Below are positions 8,072 to 18,800 of a DNA stretch of 62,889 bases, in pieces. The notes under the pieces are model-generated. The model ran no database searches. It had not been told where the DNA came from and saw only the letters and a list, made by a program, of their open reading frames with translations. How positions within the stretch are numbered: position 1 is the stretch's first letter; each line of letters starts with the position of its first letter. A program made the translations under genes and the position numbers. Source of the stretch: Lentisphaerota bacterium (lineage in GTDB: Bacteria > Verrucomicrobiota > Lentisphaeria > Oligosphaerales > JABHEG01); the NCBI GenBank assembly GCA_018676675.1, contig JABHEG010000230.1, positions 1-62,889 on the forward strand, written 5' to 3'.

Positions 8072-10843
8072 ATGTTCGCACTGAGGCTGGTGTTGCTTGG
8101 GTGCATGCCACTTGGCTTTCTGTGGGCGGCGGAACCGGGCGAGGACCGGAAGTCCAAGCCGAGAGACTGCCCATTGTTCCCGGTTCCCAAGGTCTGGCGG
8201 GACCTCGGCGAGACCTGGACCGTGGATCCGCCGTTCACCGTCGTCTCGATTCCCGCCCGAGCGAGTGAACAGCAGCAGTACGCCGCCAAGCGCCTGCAGA
8301 CGCACATCCGGAACCGCTTCAAAGTCGATGTAGCCGTGATCCGTGAGACTCCGTTGCCGGCGAAGGTCAAGACAGTTCTGCGTTTGGAGACGGTCAAACG
8401 GACGGACGGGAAGCTCAACGCGTTCTCAATCACCTTTCATGCGGCGGACGCTCGAGAGGTGGTGACCGTCAGGGGCGAGGATGACAACGGGACGATCTAT
8501 GGCGGGGACGTGCTGTTCGACCTGATGGGGCGGGGGGCGGGGGGCACGATCGCACTCAGCTGTGTCGAGATCGACGACTGGCCGAGCATCCCCTATCGCG
8601 GGCGACCGCACTTCGTTCTCATGCAGAACCTGGTCCCGGGGGCGCTCGACGCGTACGTCCGGGCCCGTATGAACTTCACCGACGTTCGAGACAATCCAGG
8701 ATTCAGGGTGACCCGGTACTATCCTGACCGGGCGGCGCCCATGGGGTTCTTGCCAGGACGCGGTCTCGACATTGCCAACATCGATCGGATGATCAAGGCT
8801 TCGCACCGCCGCGGCTTGTTCGTCTATGCCTGCGTTGCCGCGGCGACGACCCGAAGCGGGGGGGGGACGACCAAGGGATTCGACAAACTCGATGAAAGCA
8901 CGTTCTATGCGGACGTTAACGGGACATTTGAGGCCTTGGTCGAGCTGGGATGCGATGGGATGTGGCTATCGTTCGATGACATCGGCAAGGGAACGGATCC
9001 CCGTAGCGCGATCGACAACTTCCTCAAGCTTAGCCGGACATACCGGATGTCGGGCCGGCAGCTCGCGTTGACGCCCCCTTCGGGCGACTACAGCAAGATC
9101 GATACCCCGTTTAACCGCGACGCCGGCAAGATTCCGGGCTTCAACGCAATTCAATGGTTCTTCACCCGGGTTCCGTGCCGGGCGGACACCGCCATGGCCG
9201 AAGCCATCGGCTTGACGCTCCCCCCAGGGTGGTGGCACAACCTGATTGGACTGCGCGCCGGCTTTACCAACAACGCCAAGATTGCCGTGACCTTGCGAGA
9301 CGGCGCCCTCGATCTGCCTGGAAAAGGCAAGGTGGGCTACCCGCTGGTCCACAAAGCGGACGGCAAAGCCGCGGATGGCCACGGTCCCACGTCCATTTCC
9401 GGCAAACCCGATTACACGTGGGACACGTATCCGTGCGAGATCCCGCTACCGGCCTACATCGAGTTGCAGCCCATGGCCGCGGGGTGGGGGGCACCGACGT
9501 ACGACAAGATCCGGGAAACGGCACGCCACACGGATTGTGCCATGCTCTGGTGCGTCGGCGGCGGTTGGCCGGAAGAATACCTGGTGACCATGATCGGCCA
9601 CTGGATGTGGGCGCCCGAAACGCACGACTGGAACCGCATGCGGACGGCCGTCTACTCGTATGTCTACGGGCCCGACATGGCCGACACCGCCCGCGTTTTT
9701 GACGACCGAATCGTGGAACTGAAGCGTCTCTTCGAGCTGCCGGTCCGAATCTGCGGCCCAAACAAGGGATGGCCCTGCCGGCTCAAAGACCCGGCCCAAC
9801 GCGTCGAGGCGCTGGACAGGATCACCCGGCTCGAAGCATTGGCGGCGACCTTGACGGCCGAGGCCCCGAAAAGCTCCGCAATCGACCCAAGACGTCTTGA
9901 GTACATCTATCTGGAACCGATGCGTGCAGCAGTAGCCTATGCAAGGAAGATGGCCTCGTGCACGTACCCGGAGCGGATTATCCCCACGCTCGAGGAACGC
10001 GTTGACCAACTTCTCGATACGGGGACACTCGGCGAGGCGCGCCAAGCCGCCGCCGCTGCCAAAGCAGAGGGGCTTGCCCTGGTCGCGACCATCGAGAAAC
10101 AACTCGCCGGCCTGAAGATCGTGGATGACTACTGCGCGTTCTGGCGCAAACGGCTCGCGTCTTTGGAGAGAACTGTCACGCTGGCTCGAATGAGCCCCGT
10201 GGAACGAAACAGAAGGTTCGAGGATGTTCTTCACGCGCCTGCGACCGACACTTTCCCGTTGATCACATCGTCGTTCGGTGAGATCCTCAAGGCCGCCTGG
10301 ACGCCTCCCGCACTCGCCGCTGGGGATACACTCGTCAAGGACGTATCGGCCGACGCCTGGCAGGTCGGCATCGCGCGCTGCTGCGGCGCGTTCGCCGCGG
10401 GCACGCTCGTGCAGGACGGACCCGGGGCCGACAAGCAGCTGACGTTTCCAGGAATCGGCTTCCCCCGGCGGACCCCCGGCAACGCAGGAGACTATGGGAG
10501 GATTCGGTGCTCCGTAGACATACCCGCGGAGTTCATGAATCCCATGAACACTGGACTTTGGGCGCAGGTCTTTGTGAGCGACACGCGACTGGACGGGAAG
10601 TATCCCGGCTACCGTTTCGCCCAGATCTGGGTCGATGGTCAGAAGCTCTGGGCCACTGAAGTCGTCACCGATCAGTCGGGCAATGAGTGGGTCTCCCTCG
10701 ACCTGGCCAAACCCGCTCGCAGGGCGTTGGCCGATGGTCGAGAGGACCTCCAAATCACCTTCCGCGTCGTTGACGAACGGGCCGTCTCCAGCTTCCCGAC
10801 GATCGTCTTTGTCGGACCAATACGCCTCATTGTTCGGAAGTGA
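8072..10843 (+). CDS. secreted GH84-like beta-N-acetylhexosaminidase
   Basis: The protein has 923 residues. A signal peptide is followed by a GH20b/GH84-type N-terminal alpha/beta domain (QYAAKRLQTHI, VRGEDDNGTIYGGDVLFDL) and a TIM barrel. MWLSFDDIGKGTDP contains Asp302-Asp303, matching the paired catalytic aspartates of GH84 enzymes, which use substrate-assisted hydrolysis of N-acetylglucosaminides. A helical region follows, then a C-terminal sugar-binding-like sandwich (RIRCSVDIPAEF, GYRFAQIWVDGQKLW). A TAGGAGAA sequence supplies both the stop of the preceding gene and the ribosome site. The pairing with the DUF4838 enzyme suggests joint action on an amino-sugar-containing glycan. The assignment rests on the DD motif and the domain order; catalysis on hexosamines is inferred. 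Confidence 0.7.
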   Translation: MFALRLVLLGCMPLGFLWAAEPGEDRKSKPRDCPLFPVPKVWRDLGETWTVDPPFTVVSIPARASEQQQYAAKRLQTHIRNRFKVDVAVIRETPLPAKVKTVLRLETVKRTDGKLNAFSITFHAADAREVVTVRGEDDNGTIYGGDVLFDLMGRGAGGTIALSCVEIDDWPSIPYRGRPHFVLMQNLVPGALDAYVRARMNFTDVRDNPGFRVTRYYPDRAAPMGFLPGRGLDIANIDRMIKASHRRGLFVYACVAAATTRSGGGTTKGFDKLDESTFYADVNGTFEALVELGCDGMWLSFDDIGKGTDPRSAIDNFLKLSRTYRMSGRQLALTPPSGDYSKIDTPFNRDAGKIPGFNAIQWFFTRVPCRADTAMAEAIGLTLPPGWWHNLIGLRAGFTNNAKIAVTLRDGALDLPGKGKVGYPLVHKADGKAADGHGPTSISGKPDYTWDTYPCEIPLPAYIELQPMAAGWGAPTYDKIRETARHTDCAMLWCVGGGWPEEYLVTMIGHWMWAPETHDWNRMRTAVYSYVYGPDMADTARVFDDRIVELKRLFELPVRICGPNKGWPCRLKDPAQRVEALDRITRLEALAATLTAEAPKSSAIDPRRLEYIYLEPMRAAVAYARKMASCTYPERIIPTLEERVDQLLDTGTLGEARQAAAAAKAEGLALVATIEKQLAGLKIVDDYCAFWRKRLASLERTVTLARMSPVERNRRFEDVLHAPATDTFPLITSSFGEILKAAWTPPALAAGDTLVKDVSADAWQVGIARCCGAFAAGTLVQDGPGADKQLTFPGIGFPRRTPGNAGDYGRIRCSVDIPAEFMNPMNTGLWAQVFVSDTRLDGKYPGYRFAQIWVDGQKLWATEVVTDQSGNEWVSLDLAKPARRALADGREDLQITFRVVDERAVSSFPTIVFVGPIRLIVRK

Positions 10844-11262
10844 CTCGCTTGACCGTGGACGGCCACGTGGTATTGGATAGGCACGGAAGAGGCCTGGTCC
10901 GTGGGATCCGGACAGGACCGCGCGCGGGGCTGTATCTCTACACCCCGGCCCGGGTTTTCGGCGTGACGCTGTACGTCAAACCACTTGTGGACGACAGTAT
11001 CCGAGCGCGTAGCAAGGAACCGTGGAGTACGCAGAACATGCAGAGAGACGAGACCGAGACGATGAACAGCGCGTAGCAACGCGGGTTGGATGTCCTGACA
11101 CCGTCAGCGGCGCAGCTGGAACACGGGCTGGAATTGCGCCGTGATCTGCGGAACGTCTTCTACTGGACCACCAACCAGCAAACCAAACATGAGACAGGAG
11201 AGCGGACCGGGGATGGGTAACGACAGCGCAAGATCACAGGGGCAAGATTTGGCCGCAGGGCT
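10844..11262. other. 419-base intergenic stretch between convergent genes
   Basis: This region lies between the GH84-like gene and the ATPase on the other strand. It holds short open frames but no ribosome site with a convincing protein. One frame opens with a GTG overlapping the upstream stop and runs 78 codons, with no recognisable motif. No strong terminator hairpin was found. Confidence 0.5.
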
Positions 11263-12498
11263 CTATAGGGCAGTCCATGGCAATGCGATCGCGATGTCAG
11301 ATATGGGGCGAGGTTCCTGGCCCGCGTAGATCACGATACCGGTCTTCACCCGATCCGATCCGTAGGTGTTTCTGAAGGCGCGAATTCCCCGAGTGTCGTG
11401 GCGCGTGAGCGTCGTGGCGCATTTGACCTCGATGGGGTACAGGTAGCCGTCACGCTCAAGCACAATATCCACCTCGCCCCCCCCGTCGGAGCGCCAATGA
11501 TACAAGATGGGCGGCGAGGGAAGTTGCTCCGAAAGCCTGACGATCCAGCAGGCTGCCCAGGACTCGAAGATGCTGCCCAGTGCCGGATGGGCAGAGAGCG
11601 CCTCGGGGGTCGATATGCCCATTAGGTGACAGATCAGTCCAGTGTCGCGTAGATAACCTTTTGGTTTCCGACTGATGCGTTTGATCGTGTCGCCATGGTA
11701 GGCGGGAAGTTCGAGCCATTGATAGGAATGGATCAAGGTGTTGAGCCAGTTGCGGGCCGTCTTTGGGTTGACGCCGATATCTCTGCCTAGCTGTGCCGTG
11801 TTGATTTCTCTGCCACTCAGTGCTGCCGACAGCCTCAGAAAGCGTCCGAAATCGGAGAGATCGCCAATATTGCCGATCACGCGGACATCGCGCGCGACGT
11901 ATGTCTCCACATAGGAATGCATGTAGCCAGGTATGATGGCGTTGTCGGCATCGAGCAGCCCTGGAAGCGTGCCTCGCCACAAGAAGTGAGCGGTTCCACC
12001 TGTTGGTCCATCGAGGCATTCGACGTCCCCCCAACATTCAGCTGGGGCCTCGAGATACTTCTCCAGCCATCCGGGCTTCTGGACATTGCCAGCCATCTCT
12101 GCCGGCGTCATACCGTCCAAATGCAGGATGCCAACCCTCCCGGCGAGGCTTTCCGAGACCTGGCGTAGCACGCTCAGGTTCTGTGAGCCCGTCATGATGT
12201 ATTGCCCGCTTCCGGTGTGGCGATCGACGCGGCGCTTGATGGCAGAGAGCAGCTCAGGAACGTGTTGGATCTCGTCCAGAATCAAGGGCGGCGGGAAATT
12301 GTCGAGAAAAAGGTCCGGGTCGCGACGGACGCCATGCACATCCTGAACGGCATCGAAGACGAATCCCTTCATCTCGGGGAATTGGTGTGCGAGCAGCGAG
12401 CTCTTACCCACTTGGCGCGCACCCACGACGAGAACGGTCTTGAAGAAACCAGAGTAGCTCTCCAGTTTCGGCTCCATGTGTCGCGTTCGGTAGTTCAT
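11263..12498 (-). CDS. DUF4143-type ATP-binding protein (AAA_14)
   Basis: The 411-residue protein has a Walker A motif GARQVGKSSLL (about residue 27) and a Walker B-like PPLILDEIQHVPEL. YIMTGSQNLSVLRQVSESLAGR is the sensor segment typical of the AAA_14/DUF4143 family. The C-terminal third carries a PD-(D/E)XK-like segment (GGEVDIVLERDGYLYPIEVK). The family is widespread, often repeated within genomes and prone to transfer; its cellular role is poorly defined. No partner gene is adjacent and it appears to be transcribed alone. Confidence 0.9.
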   Translation of the reverse strand: MNYRTRHMEPKLESYSGFFKTVLVVGARQVGKSSLLAHQFPEMKGFVFDAVQDVHGVRRDPDLFLDNFPPPLILDEIQHVPELLSAIKRRVDRHTGSGQYIMTGSQNLSVLRQVSESLAGRVGILHLDGMTPAEMAGNVQKPGWLEKYLEAPAECWGDVECLDGPTGGTAHFLWRGTLPGLLDADNAIIPGYMHSYVETYVARDVRVIGNIGDLSDFGRFLRLSAALSGREINTAQLGRDIGVNPKTARNWLNTLIHSYQWLELPAYHGDTIKRISRKPKGYLRDTGLICHLMGISTPEALSAHPALGSIFESWAACWIVRLSEQLPSPPILYHWRSDGGGEVDIVLERDGYLYPIEVKCATTLTRHDTRGIRAFRNTYGSDRVKTGIVIYAGQEPRPISDIAIALPWTAL

Positions 12499-12539
12499 AT
12501 AGGAAAATTACCTCGCAAAACGGGATCGGTAATGCCCGA

Positions 12540-13037
12540 ATGCGAGAATATTCCAAGAGCCTGGCTCTGTCGCAAGATCGCCTATCCCGATGTCTCTCCG
12601 GCGTCGAATTGTGCGCGCGTGTCCCGGAGAACCACTCCCTGGCGGTTCGCGATTTCCACGCCATCTGTCAGCGCTACGGCGCCTCTATTCTCCTTTGTCC
12701 GTTCAGCACTCCCGCGATGGAGGCCGCCATGGAGGGCTGCCAAGAACGTGGCTACCCCTTCCGCGTCGCCGACCGTCACTCTCCCGACCTCTCCATTGAA
12801 GGCCTGCGCGAGTTTTACCTGGCACAGGGGCTGCACTGCTGGTGCGACACCGACGACGTAGTCTATGCCAGTGCCCACTATTTGGCCATCTACGCAGCGG
12901 TTCCCGGTCTCAAGCGTCTGCGTCTGGGAACGCCGCGCCGGGTCACCCCGCTGCTTGCCCCCGGCGTTCCCTTTACCGGAGATCGCATTCCGCTGGCCCT
13001 GGACGCTTTCGAGACCAGGCTGTTCCGACTGGACTGA
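12540..13037 (+). pseudogene. remnant of the C-terminal part of a larger enzyme
   Basis: The open frame of 165 codons has a convincing protein-like core (SILLCPFSTPAMEAAMEGCQ, GLHCWCDTDDVVYASAHYL). It ends in ALDAFETRLFRLD, the sort of closing beta-strand seen at the end of glycoside hydrolases whose last domain is a small sandwich. The first 30 residues look like random translation and no ribosome site precedes the ATG. I read this as the 3' remnant of a gene whose 5' part was lost, possibly when the neighbouring ATPase gene arrived. It could instead be a short intact gene. Confidence 0.4.
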
Positions 13038-13062
13038 GAGAGCAGAGAAATTGCCTGTCTAC

Positions 13063-14313
13063 TCAGTTCATCCCCTCAACGTGCGCTTTGCGCAGTTCGT
13101 CGAATCTCTTCATGCTCTCGTCCGAGATAGGGATGTCACCGAGGATGCTTGGGAAGGGCATGCCCTCGCGATGCCTAGCCGGGTCGGGATTCCAATCGTC
13201 GTTGCGATATGTCTCCCGGACTGTCTTGTCGCGGAAGTCGGGTACTTCCAGAGGGATTCCGCCCTGCAACGCCGAACGATAGCCAAGAATCCCGACAGAG
13301 GTCATGTCGATCGCCTTGTAGACATCAATGAGGGGAGTTGAGCCTTCACGGATTGCCTTGGCGAAATAGTAGGCGCAAAAGTAATCGGCTCCGCCGTGCC
13401 CGGTGGTCGCCGCCTGCTTGAATTCCTCCGGAAACTCCGGCATGTAGAACGTGTTGGCCTCTTTCGGGGGATCGAAGTCGAACGGTTCACGATGCACACG
13501 GAGCTGGGGCTGGCCCTGGTTGTATTCCATCGTGCCCTTGTTACAGCAGAACCGGATGCGGTATCCGTGATCGCGGAGAGAGGCGCAGGGCATAATCTTG
13601 GCCAACGCTGAGTTGTCCATCGTGCACATCAGAATACTCGCCGTGTCTCTTTTGCTGATCCCGCCAGTCTTCTTCGGGTCGTTGAAATCGTAAGGGACCA
13701 GGAATCCGTTGACTTTGACCGGACGCGTGTCCGTCACCATCATCACCGGTCCCAGGGAATGGGTGCAATAGTAGGTCACTGGAATCCAGGCCCGCCAGTG
13801 CGACGGGCCCGATACGAGGGTCGCCAGACTCTGTGGAGTGCCCGGATGTATGTACTCGGCTTCTCCATACAAGAAGTCGCCCATGTCGCCGTTCTTGTAC
13901 AGACGTGTCATCTCAAGGCATTGGGCATTGAACGGCACATTCTCTGCGAAAAAATAGACCTTCTCCGACGCTTCGACCGCTTCCACCAACTGTACGGCTT
14001 CGGCCATCGTGAACATCGCCATACACTCGCTGAGCACATGCTTGTCAGCAGCCAATGCCTTGATCACTGCCGACGTGTGTTCTGTTGCGTAGTTTGCGAC
14101 GATCACAGCATCGAGATCATGGTCCAGGAACTTGTCATAGTCTCTGTAGTAGGTGATGTCCTCACCAGCGAAGCTCTTCTTCCTGACGCGGTTGAGCAGG
14201 GGCCCAAACGACTCGCAGATGGCCACCAGCTTCATGCCGACCTTCTGGGCAACCGAACCAAGATGGGCCCCGCGACCCGCACCGTAGACTCCAACGCGAA
14301 TTGGCGTATCCAT
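13063..14313 (-). CDS. Gfo/Idh/MocA-family oxidoreductase
   Basis: The protein has 416 residues. The Rossmann motif VGVYGAGRGAHLG stands at the N-terminus, followed by DLDAVIVANYATEHT and KHVLSECMAMFTMAEAVQLVEA, the NAD(P)-domain hallmarks of this family. ECMA takes the place of the usual EKP-type segment, so the lysine expected there is missing or shifted. The C-terminal alpha/beta domain begins near residue 130 (MGDFLYGEAEYIHPG). Members oxidise or reduce sugar carbons or act in glycoside cleavage by an oxidative route. No signal peptide is seen. It lies 81 bases downstream of the ceramidase-like gene on the same strand and may be co-transcribed with it. Confidence 0.88.
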   Translation of the reverse strand: MDTPIRVGVYGAGRGAHLGSVAQKVGMKLVAICESFGPLLNRVRKKSFAGEDITYYRDYDKFLDHDLDAVIVANYATEHTSAVIKALAADKHVLSECMAMFTMAEAVQLVEAVEASEKVYFFAENVPFNAQCLEMTRLYKNGDMGDFLYGEAEYIHPGTPQSLATLVSGPSHWRAWIPVTYYCTHSLGPVMMVTDTRPVKVNGFLVPYDFNDPKKTGGISKRDTASILMCTMDNSALAKIMPCASLRDHGYRIRFCCNKGTMEYNQGQPQLRVHREPFDFDPPKEANTFYMPEFPEEFKQAATTGHGGADYFCAYYFAKAIREGSTPLIDVYKAIDMTSVGILGYRSALQGGIPLEVPDFRDKTVRETYRNDDWNPDPARHREGMPFPSILGDIPISDESMKRFDELRKAHVEGMN

Positions 14314-14394
14314 TCTTCACCCTCCTCGTTGCGTGAACGGTTGTGTGCTGACCCCTGTTGTGGTCAGTGCCGGTCTCTTCCGCCATAGTCCCGT

Positions 14395-15849
14395 CTACTC
14401 TTGTTTGAACATGCTTGTCAAGGCTTCAAGCGCCCGATCCACAATGAGTTGTCCCCCCGCAGGTGAGACCTTGCAGCTGGCGGGGACAGCTCCATAGCTG
14501 CAGCCTGCGGCTGCTCGTTCGGTGGCCAGATAGCTCCCACTTCCCGCCAGTTGTGCCACAAACGTCTGGATTGCCGGACTACGTCCCTTGATGCGGTCCC
14601 CGAAATCGAGGTAGTATTCGAAGGGACACGTGACGAAGGCGACGTCGCCAAGGCGCAGTACGTTCACCTGGACGGAGATCGACCCTGGGGGATTGTCGTA
14701 TCGGTCCTGTACTCGCGCGCACCACGCTCGCCTTGACCGGGCGCTGGTACGTTCCCGGCCGATAGGGTCAACCGTGCCGAGCCGTTCGATGGTCGCATCG
14801 AGACCCGCGATCTGGGCCGAAACATCCTCATATTCCTTGTCCGTCACGTTCCAGTGGGGGAGTTCCAGTTCCAGTTGCACGTGCTCCATCTCGACGTTCG
14901 GCCGCAGGTCTTGGCGCACGGCCGTCTCGACGTCGTCCACGGCAATGCCGATACGGCGGGCGATGTCCTGCCGCAGAGCGGAGTTGTCCCCCCGGCTCAA
15001 GCCTTGTCCGTACTTCAATTTCATCATGCGTTCTTCCGCCCTGGTGTCCACTTGACGGTGCGGCGTCTGATCACCGGCTGCCGAGCACTGAGGCAGCACC
15101 GACAATCCCTCTCCGTAGCGCCGTCGCAGTTCCAGACGCACTTCGTGCCAGTAATCGGCCGAGACAAAGTCCTGGCCACCTTCGGTGCTCTGTGAAGGAC
15201 AGGCCACATTCACGAGCACTCCCGTCAGAGCGTGCTCGGTGTCATAGGTAAAGAGCAGGTGCACGCCGTGGTCCACGTGTCCTTCAACGTGACTGAAATC
15301 GGGCAACGCCGTCGAGCCATACATGACAGCACGGTCATCGAAGTAGCGGATCCGCCGGTTCTCGCCAACCACGGCGTAACCATAGCCCCACGCCAGAGCT
15401 CCCGGGCTTCGGCTCTCCCAGGCTTCGCATACTGCCGAGACCATCGCCTCAACGATGAAATCCGTATAGTCCGCAGTACTCATGTAGTCGGGATGCTCCG
15501 CCAGGATATGCTCCAGGTAGTCAGCATCCTTCTGCAGCCCGACCGTGCCGCCCGAGAAGGGCGCTGTGTGCGTATGGGTTGCACTCGCAACCACTTTCTC
15601 GGAATCCAGGCCCGAGCAGCCGTTCCCAACCTCCTGCCGCACTCGGTCCAGGACCTCCTGATCAACGGCGCAGGCATCCATGGAGACAATCACCGCGTGC
15701 TCGTCACCATTGTCGATGGCCAACGCGGTCAGCGTCAGTGGGTCTTTGGTGCGCGTGGCGATGCGGAGGTTGAAGAGTCCCCGCAGGCTCACCGGTCGGT
15801 CCGGCGTTATGTCGCGAGTTGCCCAGCCAATCCGGACGGAACGTGTCAT
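14395..15849 (-). CDS. neutral/alkaline ceramidase-like protein
   Basis: The 484-residue protein begins MTRSVRIGWATRDITPDRPVSLRG, the G-x-x-x-x-D-I-T-P start of neutral/alkaline non-lysosomal ceramidase-like proteins. ATHTHTAPFSGGT matches the His-rich metal and active-site segment. VIVSMDACAVDQEV is the preceding strand. No signal peptide is evident, unlike classical ceramidases, so the real substrate may be another amide or ester. The start at 15849 was chosen over an upstream ATG because AGGAGA stands ahead of it and the longer form would overlap the next gene. It lies 29 bases after the 1463-residue secreted protein gene, on the same strand. Confidence 0.8.
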   Translation of the reverse strand: MTRSVRIGWATRDITPDRPVSLRGLFNLRIATRTKDPLTLTALAIDNGDEHAVIVSMDACAVDQEVLDRVRQEVGNGCSGLDSEKVVASATHTHTAPFSGGTVGLQKDADYLEHILAEHPDYMSTADYTDFIVEAMVSAVCEAWESRSPGALAWGYGYAVVGENRRIRYFDDRAVMYGSTALPDFSHVEGHVDHGVHLLFTYDTEHALTGVLVNVACPSQSTEGGQDFVSADYWHEVRLELRRRYGEGLSVLPQCSAAGDQTPHRQVDTRAEERMMKLKYGQGLSRGDNSALRQDIARRIGIAVDDVETAVRQDLRPNVEMEHVQLELELPHWNVTDKEYEDVSAQIAGLDATIERLGTVDPIGRERTSARSRRAWCARVQDRYDNPPGSISVQVNVLRLGDVAFVTCPFEYYLDFGDRIKGRSPAIQTFVAQLAGSGSYLATERAAAGCSYGAVPASCKVSPAGGQLIVDRALEALTSMFKQE

Positions 15850-15878
15850 CGAACGAGTCTCCTGCTCTTGTTTGTCAC

Positions 15879-18800
15879 TCAATCGTCTTTCGGAACAGCC
15901 AGCACGCGTATCTCGGCCAATCCGGGGTTGACCGCCGCACACCGTAGCTCCACTTGGTTTGCCCCCTGCTTCAAGCTCAGCGCCGCGTCCGGAACGCTGA
16001 AACGCCGAAACGGCTCCGGACCCCCGCTCCAGACGCTCCCCTGCCCATCCGGGCCAAGCAACAACACATCGCCTTCGGCCAGTTTCGCCGGCAACGCCAG
16101 TGACTGTCCGTTAATGACCAGTTCCATCTTCTCCAACAGCCGCGGGTGTTCGTTGTCGAGCTTCAACGCTCGCATCTCCGCGAGGCCGACTGCGCATTCG
16201 CGCTTGGACGGCAGATTGTTGTAGACCAGAACGAAATGCTCCACCCGCGACCAGTCGAAACCAGCCTGGGCCGCGGACAGCGCGAACGGGAAACGTCTCC
16301 AGCCCTTGAACGTGATCGGTACGGACCAGTCGGCGTACTTGCCCTTTACATCCCAGAACTGCACCCTCAACGTCTGGCCGTTGTTGTCGCCATGCAGGTA
16401 CAGCGACACCGCCCCATACCCGCTCAGATTCAGCGGCTTATCAAAGCGTCGTCCCTTGGCTGACCAGTTGCCGCCGCCATTGTTCAGAGCCTTGAACCAG
16501 GCGCCGCCACCGTAGCGTTGAAGCTTCTGAGGCATCGTCACGAACGACTGGGTTACACGGTCGCTGGCAACCCCTTGTGCCGTCACCGTCTTGCCACTGC
16601 CGAACACGCACTTGGCATACGTGTTGGCCGGACCTTCCGCGAACGGAGTCACGGTCTTGAACGATTCGAGCAACAGACTGTCATCGAGCGTTGCCCCGGC
16701 CGCCAAAGCCAGCCCGCCGGACTTGTGCGCAATCGCCACGGCCGCCGGGCGGGACGTGTCGTCCAGCCACGCCGTGTTGACATCCCACACGTTGTCATTG
16801 CCGTCATAGCTGCCGATCGACGTGCTGCCGGCGAAGCTCACCAGCTCCTTCAATCCGCTCATCACCCGCAACGCGCCTTTGTCGCCCCTGCGCAACGCCA
16901 GTTTTGTCGACGGCAGTTTGTGGGCCTCCTTCAACGTGATGTCTTTGACGACCGCGCCCACGCTGTACACGGTCAGTTCGCAGCGATTCGAGCGGCCATC
17001 GCCACCTTCGCAGCTGAACGACGCTTCCATCTCGCCTTTGGGCCAGACCAGGCTCGGTTGGACCTTGGCGCTCAACAGCAAACCGCCGTTTGGCTCGAAG
17101 AGCTTGTAGCCGCCGTCGCGGTCGATCTCGAGGTACTCATTCGTACGCATGCTGACCGGGATTCGCACCTGCCTGCCGTTGAGCCCAACCACCGGACCGA
17201 CCAGCGGGTCGTTGTGTTCACGCAAAGCTTCGATCCGGCCGATCGTCGTTATCGATTTGCCCCCCGCTGGAATCGCGTTGACGAACAGGTTCACCCCCAA
17301 CACCTCATGGTAGGGATAGCCACGGTACATCGGTGCCGAGAAACTGTACGGCCACCGGTAGTCATAGAATCGGGACGTCTCGGGCTGCTCCAGGACAACC
17401 AGCCTCCAACCTTCGAAATCGAGATCGATATAGTGCTCGCGGACGCTGCCCGCCCGGACGCTGCTGGTCAGTTGCAGGTTGAGGATCCCTCCCGTGCCGT
17501 TCGAGTGCACCCACACCCCGAGGAAACGGTGGCCGCTCAGGTTCTTTGACGACTCGAACTCCAGGCTCAAGCGCCCCCAGGATGACACCGAAGCGCCGCT
17601 ATTCTCCGCCGTATAGACGACGGTCGCCGACCCATCGGGAGTCTTCTCTTCGGCCAAAGCCACGCTCTGGATCAGTTGCGGAGAACCGGTCCCGTCGACC
17701 TTGAACTGCACGCCATCCTTGAAGTCGACCACGGCCAGATTGTCAACCGACCCGTAGGCGGCCAGACGTGACAGGGCGCGAATCCGCAACCCCGGGGATT
17801 GCTCCGCATGCGGATTGTCAACCTTCACCGAACTGCAGCCCTCCACACCGGCCCGCAATACCTTCGGACTGCTGGCATACAACGGACGCAGTCGCCAGTC
17901 ACCGTTGGCCCCGGACTCGAGCGTATGTCGGATGTGACGGCCCTGCATCGACACCAGCGTTTGCCGGTCGATACTGGCCTCGCGCTTCAACTGGTCGCAG
18001 AGCTTGATGATCGACAGCATCTCCGGCATGCGTTTGTTGACATAGAAATAACCATGCGACACCTGGAAGGAAAATGGTGAATTCCCGGCCACCCCTTTGA
18101 GGCAGATCAACATCAACTCGTCAGGCGTGACTGCATACGTCGATGGCGAATGCGGGTGGGCCCGGAACCAACCGGTGTCGCCGACCAACAGGTTACGGGC
18201 GTTGTTCTGCGGATTGGTGCCCTTGTAGCGCAGGGAGTAGTCGTCGCGCCCGAAGTACATCGGGTCGTAGTTAGGGGGACCACGGGTGATTGCATGCCAC
18301 GATGAATTGGTGTACAGATTGTTGCCGCCCAGAAAGATGGGTTTGTGCAGACGTTTCTGGAACTCAAGTGCAAAACGCCCTGTGTTGCGCCAACGCGGCG
18401 GGTTCTTCGCCCATTCCTCACCCGCATCGAAGTACGCCATGTCCGCCCCCGTTTCGTTGAAAACATGCGCCAGGCGTTCAACGATCTCCTGGAACATCGT
18501 GCTCTCGATCTCGGGGGTGTAGATGCAGCCGCCCCAGATTGGGAAGCAGTTCACCAGCAGCCCGATGTCAGTTTCTGTTGGGTGGTTGAGCTTGCGGGTG
18601 TCGTGCAGCCCTCTGGTGCAGCCGGTGAAGCGGTTCTTCTCGCGCCCGGTGTAGCGCACCACCTCGCCGTTTACGAACAGATCGCCTTTGTCCGGCCAGG
18701 TGGAGAGATCATCTTTCGCGACCAGTTCCTTGCCGTCCAAGCCGCTTTCCGCAGACAATGACGTATGGTGGCTCTGCTTCAGGCGCGGATCTGCAACCGG

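Noticed and set aside
10840..11076. 78-codon frame starting with GTG over the stop of the GH84-like gene
   Set aside because: The overlap alone suggested coupling, but the translation is low in structure, has no motif and no ribosome site, and runs into a stretch with no other gene signal.
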